DNA from: an uncultured Myxococcales bacterium
GTDB lineage: Bacteria; Myxococcota_A; Polyangia; Polyangiales; Polyangiaceae
Direction: 5' to 3'
DNA length: 48,845 bases
Assembly (NCBI GenBank): GCA_937902985.1
Contig: CALFNG010000397.1
Span: 1-48,845, forward strand
Position numbers and translations under genes: made by a program. Each line of letters starts with the position of its first letter. The stretch's first letter is position 1. The notes below the pieces were generated by a model. That model was not told the DNA's origin and did not search any database. It saw only the letters and a list, made by a program, of their open reading frames with translations. Of the stretch, positions 43,994 through 48,845 are shown one piece after another.

Positions 43994-44590
43994 CCTGTTG
44001 ACTGCGAAGCGTGAACAGCTCGCCGGAAGTCCCGCCCATGCGACGGTCTTGGCACGGAGAGTCGACGGATCCGTATCCCGGACGCGGGCCTGACTTCTTT
44101 GCGAAGACATCCCACAGAGCGGACGGCTCGACGCGAAGCGTGGGCGCCAGCTCCGTCCACGGTCGCGCCGCGGAGGCGCCCCCTTCGGGGCGCGGCGGTG
44201 AAGGCGAACGGACCGGGTCACGAGCGGGGGCCGCAGCCGACAGGCTCGTTCCGAAGACCTCGAGGAAAGCCTGCTCCAGCTCGACCTGCATGGCGCGAGC
44301 GCTCGGCCACCGGGCGTCCTTCAGGAACATGAGCGCACCGTCGATGACGCGGACGAAAGGCTCCGAGATGCCCGGGGCCACGTCCGCCAGGGAACGCACC
44401 GGAGTCGAGGCGGAGATTCGCAGCGATTCTTCGAGCGTTCGTCCGCCGTGGACGTGCTCTCGCGACAGGAGCCGGAACGCCATCGCGCCGACGGCCCACA
44501 CGTCGGACCGAGCATCGATCTCCCACACTTCTCCGAGCGCTTGCTCCGGCGGCATGTACCCGGGGGTCCCAGCCGATCCGCTATGGCAAT
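43962..44590 (-). pseudogene. C-terminal half of a Ser/Thr protein kinase
   Basis: The minus frame opens without a proper start at [14 protein letters not shown] and continues [20 protein letters not shown], the activation-segment end and the following helices of a Hanks-type kinase, then a Pro/Ser-rich tail. The glycine loop, ATP lysine, HRD and DFG are missing. Upstream sequence in other frames shows no N-lobe. An inactive remnant; expression of the C-terminal part alone from the ATG at 44555 is conceivable but has no ribosome site support. Confidence 0.65.
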
Positions 44591-44661
44591 CGACATCCGG
44601 GTCTGAGAATCATCGATCTCGAGGATAGCAGGGGGCTTCTCGAGAGGTACGGTCGGGCAGG

Positions 44662-44702
44662 CACATCAGGCAAATCAGGCACATCGAGCACATCAGGCAC
44701 AG
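44662..44702. repeat. four and a half tandem 9-mers (CACATCAGG)
   Basis: CACATCAGG, CAAATCAGG, CACATCGAG, CACATCAGG and a half unit CACA follow one another directly, ending 20 bases before the histidine kinase start. The array is AT-richer than its surroundings and lies where an operator or leader would be. Confidence 0.8.
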
Positions 44703-44722
44703 GGGGGCACTGCGAGCACGTC

Positions 44723-47218
44723 ATGCCGGAGTTCATCACTCGTCTGTTCTCGTCCGACGGCTTCATGCCGCACGGGCATTGCTACCTCTGGAACCCGGGC
44801 CTCCTCTGGCTGCACGCCGTCTCCGATGGGCTGACCGCGCTCGCATACACGTCGATCCCCGTCACCCTCGTCTCCTTCGCCCGCAAGCGCAGGGACATCC
44901 CCTATAACTGGATGTTCTTCTGCTTTGGCACGTTCATCATCGCGTGCGGCGCCACGCACGTCATGGAGATCTGGACGCTCTGGACGCCCACGTACTGGTT
45001 GTCGGGCGTCATCAAGGCGATCACCGCAGCGGCGTCCGTGGCGACCGCGGTCTCGCTCGTCACCCTCGCGCCTCGCGCCCTCCGGATCCCGACCGCGCAG
45101 CAGCTCGCGAAGGCGCACGACGACCTCCGTCTGGCGCACGAAGCGCTCGAGGTTCGCGTTCAGGAGCGAACCACCGAGCTGACGAGAAAGAACGAGGAGC
45201 TCGCGAGGGAGATCGCAGAGCGCGAGCGAGCCGAATCCGCGGCGCAGCGCCTGCGTGGCGAGTCCGAGGTCAGCGCGCGGTTCCGAGACCTGCTCGACAC
45301 GGCGCCGGATGCGATGGTCGTCGTCGATGACGGCGGCAAGATCGAGCTGGTCAACGTCCAGACCGAGATCCTGTTCGGCTACGCCCGGTTCGAGCTCGTC
45401 GGACAACCGCTTGAGCTCCTGATTCCGGAGCGGTTTCGCGCGGGTCACTTCGAGCACGTCGCCCACTTCTTCGCGAGACCGGGTGCGCGCCTCATGGGCT
45501 CGGGCCTCGAGCTCTTCGGACGCCGCAAGGACGGGACGGAGCTCCCGATCGAAGTCAGCCTCAGCCCTCTTCGCATGGGCGGCCGGATGACGGTCTCCGC
45601 GGCGATCCGCGACATCAGCGATCGCCAGCGGATGACGGGCGAGGCGCGGCGCCTCACCGAGCGGCTCGTGAGCGCTGTCGAGAGCATCCAGGACGCCTTC
45701 GCGCTCTTCGACGCCGACGATCGATTGGTTCTCTGCAACAGCGCCTATCGGCGGCTCATCGGAGACGGGCTTGCGGGCCCTCTCATCGGTCAGTCGTACG
45801 AGCGGTTGCTCGACGCCCGGATCGCCGACATCGCGTTTTCGGAAGACTCCGAGCGCGAGCGCTTTCGCGAAGAGCGATTGGCACAGCGGCGGAAGGAGCG
45901 GGCCGCGAGCTTCGACCTCCGGATGCGCGACGGGCGCAGCCTCCGGGTCATCGATCGACCGACGGCAGAGGGCGGGATCGTGGAGACGATCTGGGACCTG
46001 ACCGACGACGTCCGCCTCGCCGAAGAGCTGCGCGACGCGCGCCTGGCCGCCGACGGCGCGAACCAGGCGAAGAGCGACTTCCTCTCGTCGATGAGTCACG
46101 AGCTCCGGACGCCGTTGAACGCGATCCTCGGGTTCGCGCAGCTCCTGCAGCGGGACCGGAAGGATCCGCTCTCGGGTCGCCACCAGGAGCGCGTCGTTCA
46201 GATCCTCACGGGGGGCGGGCACCTCCTGCGCCTCATCGACGACATCCTGGATCTGTCCCGCATCGAGGCCGGGAGCGTGTCGATCTCGACCGAGCCCGTG
46301 AGCGTGCCCGAGGTCGTCGAGGAGGTGAGAGTGACCCTCGAATCGATGGCCGTACGGCAAGGGGTTCGTATCGACCTCGACGCCATGCCCGCAGACCTTC
46401 CGATGGTGGCGGCGGACCGGACGCGGTTCATCCAGATCCTCATGAACTTCGGCTCGAACGCGATCAAGTACAACCGTCCCGACGGCAAGGTGACGTTTGC
46501 GATCTCGGTGCCGGACGCTGCGCGCGTGCGCGTGACGGTGCGCGATAGCGGGCTCGGAATCCCTGAAGACAAGCAAGGCAAGCTCTTCCAGCCGTTCCAG
46601 CGGGCGGGACAGGAGAACGGGCCGATCGAGGGAACGGGCATCGGCCTCGTCATCACGAAGCGCCTCGCGCAGCTGATGAACGGCGACGTCGGCTTCCGGA
46701 GCGTCGCCGGCGAGGGCTCCGAGTTCTGGGCCGACATTCCCGTCCACGAATCGCGAACGCGATCGAGCACCCCGCCGCCGTCTCGCGAGGGCCGTCGCGA
46801 CCGCCTCGCGGGGGACAACGGCCGCAGTCTGGTCCTCTACGTCGAAGACAGCCCTGCCAACATCATGTTCATGAAGGACCTCATCGGCACCTTCGAAGAC
46901 GTGGACCTGCTCACGGCGTCCACCGCCGAAGCGGGCGTCGAGCTCGCGCTCGGCCGGCAGCCGCACGTCATCGTCATGGACATCAACCTCCCAGGGTTGA
47001 GCGGGATCGACGCGCTGCGGGCACTCCAGGGCGATCCCCGGACGAAGGAGATCCCGGTCATCGCCCTGACGGCCGCCGCGACCGCACGCGACAAGCACGT
47101 CGGCATGAAGGCCGGCTTTCATCGTTACCTGACGAAGCCCGTGAAGGTGGACGAGTTCCTGACCGCCCTCGAAGGGGTCCTCGAAGGGGTGCTCACCGCG
47201 CCGCGGAGCGCGCCCTAG
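44723..47218 (+). CDS. hybrid histidine kinase with ethylene-receptor-like copper-binding sensor
   Basis: 831 residues. The N-terminus has three hydrophobic helices matching the plant ETR1 sensor: D35, Y42, C75 and H79 ([10 protein letters not shown] and [11 protein letters not shown]) keep the spacing of ETR1 D25, Y32, C65 and H69, the residues that bind Cu(I) and ethylene. A coiled coil (about 125-180), a PAS domain (about 185-300) and a second PAS-like domain (about 312-430) follow. The kinase core has H459 in [10 protein letters not shown]579 in the N-box and GTGIGL; a C-terminal receiver has D753 and K805. No cognate output gene is adjacent. Ligand could be ethylene or another copper-coordinated small molecule. 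Confidence 0.9.
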   Translation: MPEFITRLFSSDGFMPHGHCYLWNPGLLWLHAVSDGLTALAYTSIPVTLVSFARKRRDIPYNWMFFCFGTFIIACGATHVMEIWTLWTPTYWLSGVIKAITAAASVATAVSLVTLAPRALRIPTAQQLAKAHDDLRLAHEALEVRVQERTTELTRKNEELAREIAERERAESAAQRLRGESEVSARFRDLLDTAPDAMVVVDDGGKIELVNVQTEILFGYARFELVGQPLELLIPERFRAGHFEHVAHFFARPGARLMGSGLELFGRRKDGTELPIEVSLSPLRMGGRMTVSAAIRDISDRQRMTGEARRLTERLVSAVESIQDAFALFDADDRLVLCNSAYRRLIGDGLAGPLIGQSYERLLDARIADIAFSEDSERERFREERLAQRRKERAASFDLRMRDGRSLRVIDRPTAEGGIVETIWDLTDDVRLAEELRDARLAADGANQAKSDFLSSMSHELRTPLNAILGFAQLLQRDRKDPLSGRHQERVVQILTGGGHLLRLIDDILDLSRIEAGSVSISTEPVSVPEVVEEVRVTLESMAVRQGVRIDLDAMPADLPMVAADRTRFIQILMNFGSNAIKYNRPDGKVTFAISVPDAARVRVTVRDSGLGIPEDKQGKLFQPFQRAGQENGPIEGTGIGLVITKRLAQLMNGDVGFRSVAGEGSEFWADIPVHESRTRSSTPPPSREGRRDRLAGDNGRSLVLYVEDSPANIMFMKDLIGTFEDVDLLTASTAEAGVELALGRQPHVIVMDINLPGLSGIDALRALQGDPRTKEIPVIALTAAATARDKHVGMKAGFHRYLTKPVKVDEFLTALEGVLEGVLTAPRSAP

Positions 47219-47247
47219 CCGTCCTCCGCGGGACCCGCCTCTCGATG

Positions 47248-47730
47248 TCAGGACGGGAGATGAAGGTGATTGGCCTCGGACGTCGAGCCCTTGGCCTTTT
47301 CGACCCGAGAGCGGGAGCATCGCATAGAGCCCCATCGTGAGGCGATCCTTGACGAGCGCCTTGACGAAGCCGAGGGTGAGGTACGTGCGCGCCTTGCCGC
47401 TCGTGCCTTGCGCCTGGCGAGGACGCGCCGCGAACCCTCCCGGGGGCGGGCACTGCCCGCTGCGTCCAGGCGCATGGGCCATGCGGGTACGACGAGAATG
47501 CCGTCGTCCGCGAGCTGATCGAGCAGCGTCTCGGGAACCTCGTGCGGTGCGGCGGTCACGAGAACGCGGTCGAAGGGCGCCTCCTCGGGCCAGCCCGCGT
47601 AACCGTCGCCTGCGCGCACGTGAACGTTCGCGTAGCCGAGCCGAAGGAGGCGTGCGCGCGCCTCGTGGGCAAGCTCCTTCACGACTTCGATCGTGAACAC
47701 CCCGGATGCCCGAAAGAGCTTGCAGGACAA
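47248..47730 (-). pseudogene. truncated protein-L-isoaspartate O-methyltransferase
   Basis: The frame holds the second half of a PCMT: VFTIEVVKELAHEARARLLR, GYANVHVRAGDGYAGWPEEA and FDRVLVTAAPHEVPETLLDQ, then LADDGILVVP. The first 90 or so residues, including the SAM-binding VLEVGTGSGYQ motif, are missing, and after DGILVVP the frame drifts into Arg/Ser-rich noise instead of the usual ending. ATG at 47730 lacks family context. PCMT and erythromycin-esterase-like genes often travel together, and an esterase end lies 1 kb away. Confidence 0.7.
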
Positions 47731-47754
47731 GGTCCATCGCGCAGTCCTCCGAGT

Positions 47755-47934
47755 TCAACTGCCGCCCGCGCAAGGCGGATGGCCGCACCCACACGCGAGG
47801 ACGGCCCGTCCGGCCCGCGTCGGTTGCTGGGCGCAGTGGTCGGAACAGTACTCATTGCCCCGGGCTGCACGGTCCTTGGGCACGCTGCAGCTACACGGTT
47901 CGTGCCGGCACTGCGCGGATTCATGCATGGGCAT
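47755..47934 (-). CDS. bacterial metallothionein-like protein
   Basis: 59-residue Cys/His-rich protein. The pattern C-x-H-xx-C-x-C (CRHEPCSC), then YCSDHCA and a final CGCGHPPC is that of SmtA/BmtA-type metallothioneins, which bind zinc, cadmium or copper in a four-metal cluster. Eight of nine cysteines sit in those three blocks; several His residues add ligands. GGGAG lies just upstream of the ATG at 47934. It starts 34 bases after the diheme cytochrome gene on the same strand and is probably co-transcribed with it. Confidence 0.8.
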   Translation of the reverse strand: MPMHESAQCRHEPCSCSVPKDRAARGNEYCSDHCAQQPTRAGRAVLACGCGHPPCAGGS

Positions 47935-47968
47935 CGCATCTCCCGACCGCGAATGCCGCGGCCTTCGT

Positions 47969-48664
47969 CTACTTGGCGCCTGGGCCCCCGCCGAGCCATC
48001 GATGGCATTCGCTGCACGTTTGCGCGATCTCGCCATAGAGCTGGGCGCGTCCATCGGCGGACCGGGTGGTCTCGGCCTGGCGGCCGAGATCGTGAACGGA
48101 TTGCTCGAGGGCGCCGACCCGAGGCACCGGCGACTTGCCCGGCGTGAGCAGCTCGGACGACAGCGGCTCCTCGGAGAGGACGCGAGCTCCCGCCATCCAG
48201 GCATCGTCAGAAGGGACGACGAGGCCGTCCCACATCCGCGACGCTGCCCACTCGTGCCTGACCATCTTCGGGCGAACGCCCGCGGCTTGCTCGGCGGGTG
48301 CCGTGAGAGGTTGGAAGGGGCGTTTGAGGTCAGAATGGCAATCGCCGCACGTCTTCGCGAGAGGGCCGAGGGCCTGCGCGGCCGCCTCGAGGGACGGTGC
48401 GCTGCCGAGCCATGCCGCGGCCGCGTTCATGGTGCTCAGGTGCTGCGTCCACGCGTCCCGGGGAGAGCCCTCGGGATTCATGAAGAGCAATACCGTGGCC
48501 TCGTCCTTCGCTGCCGCGAGATCGCCACGTACGATCGCATCCCGGATCGCGAGCCCTTGCTGGTCGTGTTGCTTCATCCGGCTCTGAACGACGGGAGTCG
48601 ACAATCCGGATTTGCACGTGAGCGGAAGGACTACGGCCGCAATGAACAGGGTCGGGGCGTGCAT
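47969..48664 (-). CDS. periplasmic diheme cytochrome c
   Basis: 231 residues with a hydrophobic export signal ending near LPLTC (a possible but irregular lipobox). Two haem c sites are visible: TCGDCHSDL near the middle and TCSECHRWL at the end, each with an Arg/Lys-rich helix before it, resembling cytochrome c' or c-552-like helical modules arranged as two repeats of about 100 residues. The ATG at 48664 is chosen by the signal; a longer frame runs to 48805. Metallothionein gene follows. Electron partner unknown. Confidence 0.75.
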   Translation of the reverse strand: MHAPTLFIAAVVLPLTCKSGLSTPVVQSRMKQHDQQGLAIRDAIVRGDLAAAKDEATVLLFMNPEGSPRDAWTQHLSTMNAAAAWLGSAPSLEAAAQALGPLAKTCGDCHSDLKRPFQPLTAPAEQAAGVRPKMVRHEWAASRMWDGLVVPSDDAWMAGARVLSEEPLSSELLTPGKSPVPRVGALEQSVHDLGRQAETTRSADGRAQLYGEIAQTCSECHRWLGGGPGAK

Positions 48665-48711
48665 GGTCCGGGCCGTAGCGACGGTCACGCCCACGGTTCG
48701 AACGAACGTCA

Positions 48712-48845
48712 TCAGACGCCGAATGGATAGGTGTCGGGGAGCTCGCCGGTCCAGGCGCGCGTCGTGCCTTCGAGGGGCGTCACGGCGCTCGTCTCGTCGA
48801 ACCATATGTACTCGTCGAACTGCCGCGGGAGGCTCGCGTAGAAGT
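48712..48845 (-). CDS. erythromycin-esterase-like protein, C-terminal end (runs off the window)
   Basis: The last 44 codons of a leftward gene: FYASLPRQFDEYIWFDETSA, VTPLEG, then LPDTYPFGV and TGA. FDEYIWFDET-AVTPL is the usual end of erythromycin-esterase family proteins, metal-independent hydrolase-like proteins with a catalytic His and Glu further upstream. The body of the gene lies outside the window. The same segment is present as a broken copy at 10743-10874. It ends 48 bases before the diheme cytochrome gene on the same strand. Confidence 0.75.
   Translation of the reverse strand, partial: FYASLPRQFDEYIWFDETSAVTPLEGTTRAWTGELPDTYPFGV

Noticed and set aside
48677-48692. GGGCGTGACCGTCGCT on the minus strand as a sigma-54 site for the diheme cytochrome
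   Set aside because: Close to the element at 33016, but the -12 TTGC is TCGC and +1 would fall two bases before the ATG. Kept only as a note.

Overview
The window looks like chromosomal DNA from a very GC-rich member of the Myxococcota (former Deltaproteobacteria, Polyangia-like). The clues are eukaryote-like Ser/Thr kinases with proline-rich tails, several lipoproteins with Gly/Ser linkers, TPR/PEGA proteins, formylglycine-enzyme-like domains and dense overlapping coding. No tRNA, rRNA, CRISPR array, integrase or intact transposase was seen. Taxonomy is inferred from gene style only.

Layout. 0.1-7.9 kb: Hsp33 chaperone, a Ser/Thr kinase divergent from a TPR/PEGA outer-membrane-type protein, secreted proteins and a Cys-rich lipoprotein. 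8.0-11.4 kb: gene remnants (copper monooxygenase, sedolisin, patatin, receiver domain, erythromycin-esterase tail, FtsX-type permease) around an intact CBS-domain gene and a 32-residue membrane microprotein. 11.6-15.7 kb: universal stress protein, a carrier-like transporter fused to HEAT repeats, and a double cNMP-domain protein. 15.7-18.2 kb: ECF sigma factor, zinc-finger anti-sigma, PAP2 phosphatase and a lipoprotein. 18.4-23.3 kb: an Omp85-type barrel followed by two paralogous lipoproteins with kinase-like motifs. 23.3-36.9 kb: SagB-type nitroreductase, two PNPOx-fold flavoproteins, PEP synthase, phosphofructokinase, a four-gene 2-oxoacid:ferredoxin oxidoreductase operon, a triheme cytochrome with a YeeE/YedE pair, and a zinc/manganese-type ABC importer. 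37.4-42.5 kb: a MacAB-like exporter with a Met-rich lipoprotein in the operon, and two divergent CBS-domain genes. 42.5-44.6 kb: more remnants around a second universal stress protein. 44.7-48.8 kb: an ethylene-receptor-like hybrid histidine kinase, a methyltransferase remnant, a metallothionein, a diheme cytochrome and the 3' end of an erythromycin-esterase-like gene.

The most striking theme is regulatory. I read sigma-54-type -24/-12 elements (GG-N10-GC inside a wider TGGCACG-N4-TTGCW match) ahead of both universal stress genes, two CBS genes, the microprotein, ppsA, pfkA, the oxidoreductase operon, the cytochrome/YeeE operon, one PNPOx gene and the ABC importer. Two of these sites lie in a 183-bp, gap-free duplicated divergent promoter region (about 84% identical) between ppsA/pfkA and between the oxidoreductase/cytochrome operons. 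A 15-bp motif inside it recurs upstream of a CBS gene. The gene set (USP, CBS, PFK, nitroreductase, PEP synthase, POR) resembles hypoxia/dormancy regulons such as DosR of Mycobacterium, but here appears to be wired to sigma-54. No sigma-54 activator gene lies in the window, so the regulator would act from elsewhere.
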